Positions 11,571 through 25,588 of a DNA stretch of 64,000 bases are shown here, piece after piece (position 1 is the first letter of the stretch; each line of letters begins with the position of its first letter). The notes below the pieces were generated by a model. That model searched no databases, was not told the DNA's origin, and was given only the letters and a program-made list of their open reading frames with translations. Made by a program: the position numbers and the translations under genes. The stretch lies in assembly GCA_003864495.1 (NCBI GenBank), contig PEDN01001352.1, forward strand, positions 1,116,001-1,180,000, given 5' to 3'. Origin of the DNA: Nemopilema nomurai. Taxonomy: Eukaryota > Cnidaria > Scyphozoa > Rhizostomeae > Rhizostomatidae.

Positions 11571-13498
11571 TTTTTGTGTGTAGCATTGCTTTCTTGGAAA
11601 CATACCGTAATAGTATTTTTACACAATTCAAGTTTTTCGTGTTTTGTGTATTTTAACATCATCCGGCATCTGATTATTCAAATTCCATTAATTATGGTAT
11701 ATCATTCTTGTCAATCAGTTTTTTGAATGTATTTATTAGATAAAATAATCCAGGAGCCTGGCTAGTGGTATTTGCAACCACATCTTGATCATCTTTTATT
11801 TTCCTGAGCAACCCGCAAAAAAGTCCAAACAAGTTGCTGCAAAATATCCTTTTTAGCAGAGAAAGCTCATAGTCAATTTTTGTATGTATCGTTGCAATGT
11901 AACTTTGTATTTTCTGATTCTTCTATTCAATGCACTATCAACTATTATAAAAAATGTCTTGATTTTCTTTGGCATCTTCTACCTTGTCTTGATTGCTGCA
12001 TCCTTGCTCTCTTTATCAAACAGTGAAAAGAGTTTTTGACCCTTCCACTTATAAGCATTCACCAATGCTAGGCTTTACCCTAAAAACTCCACTGATAATA
12101 TTTAAGACCATCCGTTTAAGAAAAATATATGTAGACGATATATTTGTGCAATTCATTACAGCATTGTTTCAAGTCTTACCTTTCATAAGTTGTCACAATC
12201 TCAAAAAGAGAACACAAGCTCTCGATATTCAGAAGCTCCATTTAAAGCCGAACGAAGTATTGCAGTAGTCTAAAGATTAAACAAACACTCTGACGTAGGT
12301 CAAGTTGACCCAAGAGACTCTTAGGCCTGGCATGGGGCGGAAGGACATCATCAAAGTCACGGTGGTTTGATATAGTATTGCCAGTTGTCTCACCTGAGAG
12401 ATATTTCAGAGACGTAAGCCTTGAAAATGAGTTTATCTAAAGCAATATGGCTCGCTCTATAAAAATTTACTTTTTAATGGCTTCAAGGCTACGTCAGGCA
12501 GTGTGAGAAGTACGAAGCCCCCAGACTACGAAGTCCCATTTGATATAAGTCATATTTTGTAAATCCCCGTGTTTGTCATATTCCAACTTAGTTATGCCAC
12601 TTTTCAGAGAAACCCACCAAAACAAACCAGTCCTCATCTATTGTACTTCTTCATCATCCAGCTTCGCATTAATTCTACAAATGTTGCAAACTTTAAAAAA
12701 AATATTTTTCTTACATATATACGTCCATACATTCACTCTTAGGTGCCTAATAAGTGGCATCCCCCACTTATTATTTCTTCGATTTATTTCCAATCTCTCC
12801 TGCTCTTATAAGGAGCCCCGTCTTTTTTATTTCCTGACTGAGCTCACCCTTGTTGCGACCCACCTTTCCTCATAATTCTGACCCACCCCCGTCTATTAGG
12901 CACCAAAGAGTCGTATGGAATTCGTGCGGTAGAGTCATACGGCATCGAAGACTTTTTGGCTTGCAAAAACAGTATTTTTTCGGTATCTCAACACATTTTG
13001 TCTTAATGCATTAATGTATACATATAAAGTCCGTGGTTTGGTTGTTCCGTGGTACAGTGCTCGATATGTGTTGATGTAAAGCGATGCATATACGTGTATC
13101 GAATAGAAAAAAGCGACAGATTACTTTTGTGTATTTAGAAGTCTGCTTGGTGCTATCAATTCACTTCATGGGTTGCGGTTGTGATTTATACAAGGGACAG
13201 CTCAAAGTTCCTACGAAAAGTTTCGCGGTTAATGCGCTGACACCAATGAGCTGACATTTGGCAGTGTTTTGACGAAATATATATGTTTTTAAAAGTGATG
13301 AAAACGCATAAAGTTTGGTAGCCAAGACCTTGACGTAATAATGATAATTTGGGTGAGATGTATTTTTGCCTTCATTCGCACCAGCAATTAGTTGATAAGA
13401 AGTAAAAGCTCGAGATAATGTTGAAATACAGAGGTTATCATTATCAAGTATTTTGTTTATTTGGTTTTACTTTATCTGTGTGGCGGTAAAAAGACGCA
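11571..13498. other. Intergenic: GCHFR 3' end to the coiled-coil gene
   Basis: No gene recognised. A 17-bp inverted pair around TTGGTGCCTAATA lies at 12737-12755 and 12894-12911, about 140 bp apart, and may be the ends of a short degenerate element. Open frames at 11993-12268 and 12573-12875 show no domain or splice context and look like chance. Confidence 0.4.
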
Positions 13499-16400
13499 AT
13501 GACAGATGATGAAATAGAGCAGCTGAGAATGATTTACACAAACGAAACTTTATTAAATTCTTTAAAAGTATGTACGAGGTGTAAAAGTATTTTGCCTGAA
13601 GCTTTCTGAATTCACAGATTTGTAGCATATTTGTACAGGTTACTTTGAAAACAGACTAAAAAGTGAAAAATTTCGATTACTTTTTAATGATCCTTTTCAT
13701 GGCAGTTCATCTCCGTCATAAACTGAGGCTAGCAATGTTTTAATTACAGAAAGATCGGCGATCGCTAATGAGTTATGTTTGCAATATGATTGTTTTGATG
13801 CCCGCTAATTTTTTAAACTGACGACATAAACGTTTGCGAAGAGGAGGGCATAGCGAAATCGAGGCTACACAAACTTTTGAGACATCGTCCATGGAAACGA
13901 TCCAGCAAAGATTTTTCCTGAAAAGGAAAAACGATAAACGGTTGTGTTGTAACCATTATTGATGGAAAAAGCCATGTCTCTGATGAACAATGAAGCTGCG
14001 GATATTTCAAAACTAGTTTTGTCCACTGTAGATCACCTCCAGGACCTTGGTAACAAAATCTATCAACTTTGTTTTGGTTGTATTTATTTATGCGTTATTA
14101 GCTTCATTCCCCGTTCTAAATCGTTATACTGTATTCAATCACTAATTCTTTAGAATTTTGCTGTCCTTAGGATCAATTGGAAATTTAATTAATCCCCGTT
14201 CTGTTTATATTAAAACACAATACTTCGTACATTCGTAATATACTTTTCACTTTGCCAACTCGACCATTTTTGGGGAGAATCCATTAAAACACGAAATTGA
14301 CCACTGATCAAACTTACACTATATTATTGTAGCAAAGAGACTGAAAGAATGGCAACAGGATCAAAATTGCTTCGAAGACATTTCAGATGTTGTTGAAATC
14401 ATCATTAATACTCTTCATGAACTAGTAAGTTTATGCAATTAGAAAATTTTGTAAGACTGTCTGTAATTTTAATCCAATTGAATACCTAGAATTTCTTTAC
14501 TGATAATTCAAAATGATGCGACCCAATTTTCATACATATAACAAATCAGCAAAGCTCAATAAAGTAGCAAAAAGTTTTCTCTAAGTATCTTTGATTTGAT
14601 CATTTCACTATATCAGTTTCATACATTCTAGTTTTTCATACCTTCTACTTTCTAGTCCTCTGTTTTTTAGCCAAAACACTTATTTTTTGCTAGAGCAGTA
14701 TTGACTTGCTTCAGTTGTGTTGAAAGTTACCTTTAATAACAACATTATGAGCTGGTGCTCTAGTGTTATAAGAAGACACTTATAGTTGCCAAATGCTTTT
14801 AAAATTCAGGAAGCAAATATGCTTCTTGAGTGTTAAAAATTTCATCGTTGGTTATTTCAAAGGACTCCGATCGATTAAAAGTTCATCAAGAACTGGAGGC
14901 AGAGACTATTAGAGCAAGTGTCCAGAGACATAAATTAGCTCCATTTGCAGAAGACATTGAAAATGAAATCAGAGGTTAGTATGAAAAGGGATTGTTGGGT
15001 TAAAGACTGCTCCATGCTGACTTTGTTTTGGTCATGGATATAAACAGATTCATTTATAACATTGACAATATCAGGAAATCCCATTCTTCCAGTGTTACTC
15101 ATTGTACTGAAAATTAAATGAAACTTTTTAGATTATCCTAGCAAGCCTAGATTACCATGAATGACAATGCTCCTTCTTCAATTGCTCACTAATCTGTCTT
15201 GGGTCAGTATTAGGCATCCCAAGCATATGATAAATAAGCATCTAAAGATAACACCAAATATATGATATCTTCTGTAGGTCAAACACCATTTCACCACCTT
15301 CTTTGTCTCATTCTATGTTACTTTTGACAGGACAAATTTTGATCTGAGTATTAATAGATCACCCTGCACTTTGCTAGGTAGATTTTGTGCATTAGAGAGT
15401 ATAGATTAATAACATAAGGGCTGCTAATTGCTCTTCTTTATCATAGCTTAATATATTCCTCTCATATTGTAACCAAGTCACTCTTTCTTTACAGCTGCAG
15501 TCACCTCTGCTAGAGAATCCAATGAATCTGAAATAAATAAACTACAGGTGTGTTTCTTTGTCTCTTAAGATTTGGCTACATTCAATTTTTTGTATAATTC
15601 TTGTTTTAGCTTCAGTTTGGACCATTTGGATCCCTTTTATTTCATGTCAATACAAAGTCAATCATCAATACAAAGTTACAGATTTGGTTGCCATTCGTTC
15701 GCCAAGGTTCACATTCGTTCAAAGTGTGTAACCAAAAAATCTCAATATCAATGTACAACAGGTCTTAGAGCATATCAAGGAGAAACCAAAATTAAGATGT
15801 ATCATCACACACTGAATAATGAAAACTGAATAATGAAATATCATCAGCTGTAGCAAGTATTTAACCTCACATGAAAAGAAAGCCAATGTTGAAATAACAT
15901 ATTTGGAAATCATTTGCACTTATACCAACTTCCCATAATTTGTATAGTTTTTAAGCATCCCGTTGAAATTCTGCAAGCATATATAACAAGACTGATTTAA
16001 CAGCCATGAGTTGTAGTTTGTTCTAATGGCTACCCAAAAAGAGCTGATTGTAAGCAGGCCAACAGGCAAGAAAAAAGGTGCTCCGAATGCTTGTAAAGAT
16101 GGCTCTATGTACTAAGTTTACTTTCTGTAGCTTTGCCTTTGCAATGATGACCTTTGTGGTGGCATGTTTATCCTTTATTCTTGTTTAGGATAAAATTGAT
16201 GGCATTGTCAATGAAACAGAGAACTGTGACCAAAGACTCAAATTGCTGACAGTAGAGAGCTGCAGTTTAGAGTAATTTCAAATCTTATATGACTATTTAC
16301 TTCTAACCATGTACTATTCTAATGAACTGTTGCATGCAAGCACCTTATGCTCATTATAACTACTGTCTCATACCTGATAATTTAAATCCTCTAATTGAAG

Positions 16401-19400
16401 GCTACTGTTATACAGCTAGTAAAAAGTGATGGATATTGCATATGCTTGGTTGTGCGTGCTTGCATAATTTGATGCAAAATGGTTGTTATGCTGTGTATGT
16501 AGAACCATCTTACACTATAAATCTCCACTTTGTGTTGAAGTACCCTTAATAAGAGGTGATTGAACAAATATTGACTTTTTACATTGTTTGTTTTAATTGT
16601 TATGCAGACCAGAAAAAGATGAGCTTATCTCACAGCATGAAGGAATGGTAGCACTTTTGAACCAAACACTTACCGATAGAGCCAAGTAGGTGTTTTACCA
16701 GGCATGGACCATTTGTATCATACACAATCTGTATTTTAAAAAGGATGTTACAACATGCATATCCGTTTATTGTTCAATTTAAAATCAAAAATCAAATGTA
16801 TGTGGCAGATTGGACGTGGCTGTACCTAACAGCTGACACAATTTTCTATAGTTGCAAAAAATGTGCAGATTTACAGAATGGATACTTCCTCTGTTTAAAA
16901 CTTCTCATTGTAATTTGTTTCCTTAAGTAGATTACTGATAGTAATATAATAATATACATGAAGTTTTTATATTTCATCAATGATACATTTTATTCAATAC
17001 AGCATGCAGATAAAGCTTAACGAAACAAGGGACCACCTGAGAGAAACATACCAAAAGGTTGGCATTATTATCAGTGTTAAACAGTCAAAAGCTTGAAACG
17101 TGCCACAATGGGAAATGATAGCCTGCACTTTTCTTGAAGATTTGGGGCTTAATGATTGATAACGTGTCAATTTAGGTGGTCTTAGGAAAAAAAAGTTCGT
17201 AAAAATGTAACGAGAAGTTTGCTTTTCTTCAACGAAGTTTTTCTCTGTAAGTCCCAAACACTCATGAAAACTAGTATCGTTTTTGCCACACTTTGGACTT
17301 GAAAGTAAAACATACTTAAAACCTCAGTTAAAATTTTCAATGATCGCTTGATTTGTAGATCAACGATGTAGAAAAGGCGCTTGTTGATATTGAATCAGAA
17401 ATGGAAGAAGATAAAGAAGAAGCAAGATTAAACAAAGAGAAACTGCAAAAGTCTGTGGTGAGTTTTCAGTTGTCGTGTTTGGCTTTTTTGAAATGTTGCG
17501 TGTGCCAATGCCTCATGTCTTTGAAAACTATAGAAGCTACATCCAATTCTTTTCTTTAGCTGTTATATTGCCAATTTTGTTAACAGAAAGAAACCAGAAA
17601 GAAAGTCGAAGAACAGACAGCCGCAAACCTTATAAAGTCAACGTGAGTATCTGCCAATCATTGTTGGCTATTATTTTGGGTATTGTCCCTAAAAAGTCAC
17701 TTAGTCAAGGGAAATAGTTAAGATTCTTTTCTTATGCTTTCAATTGGGCTGTATATTATGGGATGTCATTGATAGTATCTTTTTCTTGTTATTTCCCTTT
17801 TTTATTTGCATCTTGATTATCAAAATACGAAACGTTGGTAGAAATAAATTAATGCGTAATTATTCACAGGACACCTTCCCCCTTAACTACCTTTCACACG
17901 TTCCACGAATATACACGCCTCAAAGCAGCAAATTTTGGAGAACATTGTTTTTGCAGTATATTGGGTTAAATTTGATCCATTATGATCCAATTTGATCCGT
18001 ATTGATTCATTCTGGTTTTAGGGAAATCAAAAAAATCCAAAGTGAACTTAATGAAAGAGAATTGGAGCTTGACGAAAAGAAAAAGGTTCGATAAGTTTCT
18101 TAAAGTTTTTGGTCATTTTAACTCAGGTTTCCGTGACGGTTTGATGTATTTCTGTGCCATTTGAACACAATGTGTATCATTCATATTAATGAATATATTG
18201 CTACGAATTCATCAGATTCCCATATATAATGCTTCTTATAAATATCGGTATTATAGAATTAGTTATATAAGAGTAGATAATGAATTATAAGAAAAACGTT
18301 AAAAATGGTTAACAACTTTTTTATCCTTGATACATAATTTTATTACAAATTATGTTTCTATGACATTGTTATTGCTTCAAATGGTTTGTAAACCACCTTC
18401 GACCTCAGATTTTCATAGAAGGTCAATTTTGCTGTTTGTTTATAAGCTAATACATTCACTTACTTATTTCATTGTTGATGAGCTAATACATGCATACATT
18501 CATAATAAATGGAAATGATGCTCCCTTACATAAAGAAAGAGAATGACCTATGAGATTTTTCGATAGGCCATTCGTCAACTGGAGACGTCAAAAACGCGTC
18601 TCGAAGCAAATCAAGTGCAGCTGACACGGCAAGTAAGGAAGGAAGTGAAAGAAAATGCCCGTTTGACACAAGAAGGGTATGTAACTCAGATGTCGTTTTA
18701 TTTACTATGTATTTGCTTTTTTGAGGAAACTCCGTCCTCCCTGTATTATCTACAAGTTAATGGAAGCTGGTTATATTTTCAATACGCTGGGCAAATCTGT
18801 CCGTTGACAGCATCCAAAAGACTTACAGTGTGGCTAGGTGAGTTGTACTGCGTGGCCTGGTACACGTGATACTTTTGACCAATAAGGGAGCTGCAAGAAG
18901 CATTTGCTGCCATGGTAGCGTGCTGACTTATAATCAAACAGAGAATGTAACTAACTGTTCTTTCTGCCACCGTGAATGAGTTTCTTTAGAACTGGCACTG
19001 GTTTCTACGTATTACTATAACTCGTGTTGGCATACATTTCTTGTCAATAATTGATGTCCAAAGTGGTCGATGAATGAGAGAGATATGTTCTCAAACATTG
19101 TCATTCAATTTTGCCATTTTGCTAAACGATTGCCTTCGATAATTGTAGAATGAGCGTCATCCGATCTTTAGGAGACTTTTTATTGTGTTAAATTTGAAAA
19201 TAATTTGTAGTATGTTGCGGGTGAAAATTTAAAGTATATCAAATATCCGAAACTCTTTGTTGATGTGGCTTATTCGATGCCTATGTCACCGGGCTGACAA
19301 TTATCTCGTCAATTAAATGCCATCAACAGTCTCCCCCTCTCCCGTTTATTTCTGCTGTCAGTGAAATTTTTAGCCTAAGTCATTTTTGTCATCCCAGGAT

Positions 19401-22400
19401 GAAAATACTGGAGACAGGGACGGGAAGTTCACAAAAGCTGATCGATAGCCAGGAGGAGTTGAATGAAACGAAGAAGGCGGTAATTGCTCGATGACCAATC
19501 TCACTTTGCAATAGTGAATCACAATGAATCAAGTCTGGACTGTTTTGACGTTGCTTTCAAGATGCCTTTAGTGCTGTTGGGTATTGAGTCAAGGTCTTTC
19601 GAGGAAGCGATCTAAAGACCTTCTGTAGATAACATAGCAGGGCTTAATAAATCTCATCAAAAGGCTCCTGCTGACTTCAAGGCAAAGTTGTTCCAAATTC
19701 TGTAGCTTTGCGTTTTTTCTGGGCAAAAGTGACTACTTTTAGCAAAACACAATCTGGGGCATTTTACAATTAATGGGCTTTTAAGAAAATTTTCATTGCC
19801 TGAAATATTGGATATTAAAAGAAAAAAATCGTTAATATTCTAAGGAACTAGTCAAAAATGAAGCTTCGTTGCTTAGCCGAAGCCATTTACTTGACTGCAA
19901 TAATTCTATTTGTAAGTATATTTTTGTTGATATTTTTATTTGAACCCCTAAACGCTTGGTTGATTTGTTCTTGTTTTATTATGTAGATTGAATCAGAGAT
20001 GGCGAAGTCAATGACAGAGTTCCAAAAACTGAGCAATGAAAAAATCAAACTATCAAATGGTAATAAATTGACCAACTTTAACCTTACTGTTAATAATAAA
20101 TGATATTGTTCTATTGGTGGCAAAACTAAGGGCAGTGTATCTGGTTGGAATTTATTTCCAACGGAAATTTTTGCATTACATAACGCAAACAGCAATAATT
20201 TTTATGGCTATGAGTCAAAAATTTATTATCCTCCGCTTTCAGTTAGGACGTATGTGATTGATATTTCACAATGACACAAGGATTGATATTTGAGCGGAAT
20301 TTTATTCCCTCTTGTCTTTAAATTATTGCTCAAGGCATCTGGTTTGAGACGATTTTTTTAAATTCAGAATTAGACAGTGCAAAGTCTCACGGAACGAAAG
20401 AAAAAGATGAAGCAGATTTAATGCAGAAGAGGTAGGACAAATTTGCAACTAGATCATTGAAATTAAGGAATTTTTTAAACGATTAATGGTTTCAGCGTGT
20501 TGTCCTTATCGTTGGAGTCATTTCTAATATTTGCCTGAAATATTAGGTCGCTTTTAAATGCAAGTGGCTTGGCAGGCCATTTGCTTCCAGCATAAAATGG
20601 TCTGTGGTTGCAACAGAAAACATAAATACCTTCGAAAAACTGTGCTTGCAGTGCGATTCATAGTTCGCTATTGGGCAAACCGTTCCTGTATGGTAGGTAC
20701 TTCCATTGATGGCCAAAATGCTGATCGATGCATCTTTTTCAGGCTCCGAAGTGCCAAGGATGAACTTCTCACCCAAAGTGACGACTGCCAACGCCTGAAG
20801 AGAGCCAACACGGAACTAGAATCGACAATAGAACAGTTGCTACAGGACCACCAGTTAGTGAAATATTTTCCTTCTCCTATTCTTCAACAATGGTTCTTTA
20901 TATTTCTCTCATTAGTTTACAAATTCATCAGGAAATTTTTGGCTATGTTCTGCTATGTTTGCTGCGCCTTAACTCTTTTTAGTACCTCCTTATAGACATT
21001 CGCTTATCCATTGGTAATAATTATGTTAGTCTTTTATTTTCTCCTTTGAGGTTTGAAATTTGGGAATAATTTTATCTCATCTCCTTTTTTGCAGGGCTAT
21101 TGTAGAACTGTTGAATAAACAAATCGGCGACTTTACCTTAAACCTTGCAGCAGAGAGAAAAGAAAGGTAACCTTTTATTGCGTTTGAAATCTTCGATTAA
21201 GTTCCGTTGTTAAATTTTTGTCGCAAAATTGAGATATCATGCTCCAGTTAATATGTGTAATGTCTTCATGGCCTCACCAATACGGCCTTTCTCATATAAC
21301 TTTTAGTGTATTAGTTGCTGAAAGTTATACTTCACGAGGATTCATCAGTTAGGTTTTAGAAATGGGCTCTTTGATCCTTAAGAAATATGTACAACCAAGT
21401 TTCTTGTTCTATTGAAAGTTGAACCATTACTGCGCCCTATTTTAGGCAGTTTCTGCAGAGCAAGCGGGATGAAATCACCAAGGAAATAAACGAGTTCAAA
21501 TCAGAATACGGCAAACTAATGGCTGGAATAACGAAGAAAATTAATGATGGAAAGAATGAGCACCACAAGCTCACCGACTTGGTGTGTATGCCATCCAGCT
21601 TCAACCAGCTTTGCTTCTCGCCGCGTGGATTCAAAGCTTTGATGTTGAATAGGGCCTACAAAGCAAAGAAAATATGACTAAATGAATAAACTCAGCAGTG
21701 GCTGACAAACAGTATAGCAAACAGTGGTCGGGGAATGCACCCTTTTGTTTAATGTAGACATATTTGGCCTATTTTTGTTGGTCTTTTTAGGTGATGAGTC
21801 TGGTTTCAAATGAATTGTTAGCAAAACTGCGGATCGAAGCAAAGTTATGCTTAGACTATACTGGCTCAATATTTCCTACTAATTAAATCATTTAATCATG
21901 CTAGTATGAAAAAATAATTTATAGGCATACTGTGTGGCTAGTTATATATTTTTTATCTTTCTGGATTTACAAATATAGTTATATTATGGATTTATGACAG
22001 GGAATTATGTTGCAAAAAAGCCTAAAGCAAGATGAAGTTGATATATCGAACAAACAAAAGCAGTTAAAGAGAACAAAAGAACAACATTTCAAGATACAAC
22101 AAACTTTGAAGTCACAAATATCCAAACTAGAGGTACGACATTGTTTTTTAAATGGTTCGAAGATGCTGAAACCATAAAATTTCATGCAGCGTTGTTTATT
22201 GAGGGGGTTCTCTTGTGTTTGGGTTGCAATTCTCTTGGTTATACTAATTTTCAAGGGGAAACAAAGAGAATGCAAGCCCCCGTGGCCTTTTTGGTAATTT
22301 CAATGCTTACTGAAGGTACCTTGTATTGAGTTACTTCTAGTGTTTGTTTCAAAGATCAGATTTGTTGGTGTGCTTCATTTTGGCCGCTACGTTAGGGTGG

Positions 22401-25400
22401 CTAAGCGCACTTTTTCGCTTCGGATGATAGGCCAAAACAAACGCAAAAGAAATTAGAGCATCATGCTTAAATGATGTCCCCATGCTTCATACAGCTAACT
22501 GTATTACTATTTGTACAGAAGGTTACGGGCTTGTAACTAAATGCAAGATATTTATAATGAAGTTGACAGTAATTTTTGAGTCATTTTTCTACCAGGAAAA
22601 TATTGCAAGTATTGAGAAGGAGATTCAAGAAAAGTCTGACTTGATAACACAAAGGACGGTAAGACGCTTTGTCTATTGGCTCCTGAGCTTCTTAAGATTT
22701 ATCAGTCTTGCTACGGTCACTTTTTCAAACCAATCTCTCAGCTACTGTTTATCATTTTTGTGGATACTGTTATCAGGGAATCTTCGAAGAATTACTCGGT
22801 CTTGCTCAAAGTTTCACAAGAATTCTAATATTCTGATTCGTTAATGTCAAAGTAAGCGTTATCTCAAGTCAAACCTTTCTTCACTTACTCCACACTCTAT
22901 GACTAAGCCTACTTAAAAATAAGATTTTTCCTCCGCTCCTCCACAGCCACCCTTTGAAGATCTGAAAAAGCTTTCCGAACGGAAAACAACTGAATTTGAA
23001 GAGATGAAGAAATACATTGTCGGTTGGTGTCTTGTAATAATGTATTTTGAAATGTTGTAGTTGGGATGGTGTATTTTAACGACTTATTTTGTCAGATCAT
23101 TAATGACCAAATCGTACCTTTATATTGCTGTTTGGGTTTACGTAGCCTTCCTTTTTCCCAACAGCTAATTTAATTTGCTGCTTTGAATAAACAGTCTTGC
23201 CTGCCTTTGATCAAAATCAAGCTTGCTTTCTCTTCAATTTTTTGATAAATTCTTACTGCTACCGTTTTTATTTTTATAGACTTGAAAAATAAGAAGAGTG
23301 GACTTGAAAGTTCAGTCTTGACGATATCGCAGAATATTATGACCATGCAGAATCCTCAAGTGAGTCTGCACTCATATCCCCAATTGAAACAAGGTTTTGC
23401 CATGCTTATCCAAAACTCCTTTGATTGCAAGTACCATAGACAGCGTACCCTCTTGGCCTTCCTGAATTTTTTCTAAATTTTGCTTCTTTTGAATCCCTGT
23501 GCATGGAAAACATGAATTTACTAATTTACATGAAAAACTGGTCTCATTTGCATGATATTATATTTCAACCTACGTCCTTTTTGCGCCCTGTCTAGAAAAC
23601 TATGCAAAAGGAAATATCTGAGAACAGAAAGAAAAACCTGGATTCACTCCGTCTGCAAACTGATGAAATAAAGAAAAAGGAGCAAGAGATATTCCTTGCA
23701 GAACACCGGCTTGGTCTTATAAATCGAGAAAACGAGCGGTAAGGCCTGGCTTCTTTTCATTTTCAGACGACTGAATATTATGTTCAATATTTTAGCGAAT
23801 CATATAACGTATAGGAAATTTTTTTTATTTCATTCGTCTTGTGTTGACGTTTTGCGTTGAAAATCCCCAATCGAACTTTTATTAGAGTTTATGGTAAACG
23901 TTATTTAACCAGTGTCAACTTCCTAAGTCATTTTCTATACGTGAATGCCAAGTTAGATGAAAACATAATGCGCCTTTGAATTTACATTTGAATTGACCAT
24001 CAGCTAATTTCATTCTTTTTTCTGCAGGATGTCAAAGGTGAGGAGAAATTTCAAGCAAAAGTATCGTTCTTATTCTTCACGAGTTACAACAGCTCTCTCG
24101 GTCTGTTTATCGTTTCATTTGTACTTTTTACTTTTGAAAAAACTTAAAAGTAATCGTGGCATTGTTCTGTTTGTTTGTAATAAAATGGGCGCAATAACTG
24201 TCGTGTACATTTCGTAGGCTATCTCTGAAATGCGGAACGAAATAGATTTGATGACAGAAAGGACTGCAGCGCTACAAGCAGGAAAGCTGGATATTGACCA
24301 GGAAATTCAAAAATACAAGGGTAACGTAGTTGTTTTATCTTTTCAGAGTATTCGATTAGATATTTGTTGGATGTGTCTTGGAATTTTTTGTGAAATCTGA
24401 AATGATGTGTGAAAAAGCCCTTTTTGCTTATAACTGGCACTCGCTTCTGATTTCCACAAATCAATCCTACTTAGTAATACTCATACTTAGTAATTTTAAA
24501 TTAAATGTTTAAAATGGTCTTAAAATTATTATTGTAACAAACGAAAATCTAGACCTTTGTTTTATAAAGAGGTTGTATGAAAAGTATAGTTTTTCATCAA
24601 AAATAAATTTTGTCGTAGGTTGGCTAGATGAGAAATGGCGGGAAGATATGAAATTAGAAAGAGTGTGTATCTCGAAGTTCATTCTGTTCATCTAAGTTTA
24701 ATTTTGTGTGGACTATTCCGAAATATTGTTTCAATGCTTTCACAATAGTACCTTGCCAGTACCAAGTACTTATTCAGATCACCTGTACATACATCCAAGT
24801 CTTATGGTACACTTCAATATCTGTTACTATCTTTACTTTTATACACATGGATTTTTATATATGCTACATGTATATCAATATATAAATGTCACGGGAAAAG
24901 AAGCATATTGTCCAAAGAACTGCAGTGAAGAGTCAACGAGAGGAGGGTATTAAACTTTGACTAAATTTCATCAAGGTGACCTTGTCAGTGGTCGTTACAA
25001 AGCCAAGTGCTCTCTTTTGCAAAATGTCCATAGCACAGGCAAAGTAAAGCAAAATTTGATGAATCCTCCCCTGTAGATGAAGGTTGTGTTTTTACATCTA
25101 TATGTGTTTCGTAACAGGAATATTGCCAGCGTGATTTGCCGTTTATTGAAGACTTGAAAAGAATCGAAACCAAAGCTTTTCAAAGAGAAGAAAGGTGACA
25201 TACCTATTCATTTTTTCTATGTCCATTTGTCGTCACGTAGCAATGCGGATCATTTTTTCTGTACATTGTATTTATCCACACATCAAACCTGGAGGGAAAG
25301 CTTAAGTCCCTTTATCATCCAAGTTTAAGGTTGTATAAGTTCATTTGGAAACCAAGTTTAAAGTTTGTATTACACCTGTCTCAGAAATGGGATTGTGATA

Positions 25401-25523
25401 AGAAACATTTTTGCTTTTTGCAGGGTGGACGAAATACACGAGAAACTTCAACAACAACTTCAGTTGTTAGCCAATTTCATCGATGGCGTCGCGGGTTTAC
25501 GGCCTAAGGAGGAAAACTCTTGA
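13499..25523 (+). CDS. Long coiled-coil protein, CCDC175-like, about 770-800 aa, about 28 exons
   Basis: Exons: 13499-13567 (or to 13571), 13962/13972-14049, 14333-14424, 14863-14974, 15495-15547, 16189-16271, 16608-16685, 17003-17057, 17359-17457, 17587-17642, 18022-18085, 18567-18676, 19398-19479, 19987-20059, 20368-20431, 20743-20853, 21095-21166, 21446-21581, 22001-22132, 22596-22658, 22947-23022, 23280-23359, 23596-23738, 24028-24100, 24218-24320, 24619-24662, 25118-25194, 25424-25523 (TGA). From exon 2 on, every phase closes: 772 residues counted from the ATG at 13962. The product is almost entirely heptad-rich, charged coiled coil (for example EFKSEYGKLMAGITKKINDG), with no membrane segment or catalytic motif. 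Length and architecture resemble CCDC175, but I assign this from overall character, not a diagnostic motif. The first junction is unsettled: exon 1 (MTDDEIEQLRMIYTNETLL) joins exon 2 in frame only with a GTACGA donor at 13572 and an acceptor at 13971. Otherwise translation starts at 13962. Exon 24 may end at 24037 instead. A filament or cilium-associated structural role is inference. Confidence 0.75.
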
Positions 25524-25582
25524 ATTTTCAATCAAAGCACAGCACGGTCATCACAGAGACATCGCTTTTGCCTAATTTGCCA

Positions 25583-25588
25583 AATAAA
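25583..25588 (+). terminator. Polyadenylation signal AATAAA of the coiled-coil gene
   Basis: An AATAAA hexamer lies 60 bp after the TGA of the coiled-coil gene and is the first good poly(A) signal downstream. The cleavage site is not visible from sequence. Confidence 0.5.

Noticed and set aside
12573..12875. 100-aa ORF in the GCHFR/coiled-coil intergenic region
   Set aside because: Low complexity, no domain, no splice context, AT-rich chance frame.
20558..20995. 145-aa plus-strand ORF as a separate gene
   Set aside because: Its middle is exon 20743-20853 of the coiled-coil gene; the rest is intron read-through on both sides.
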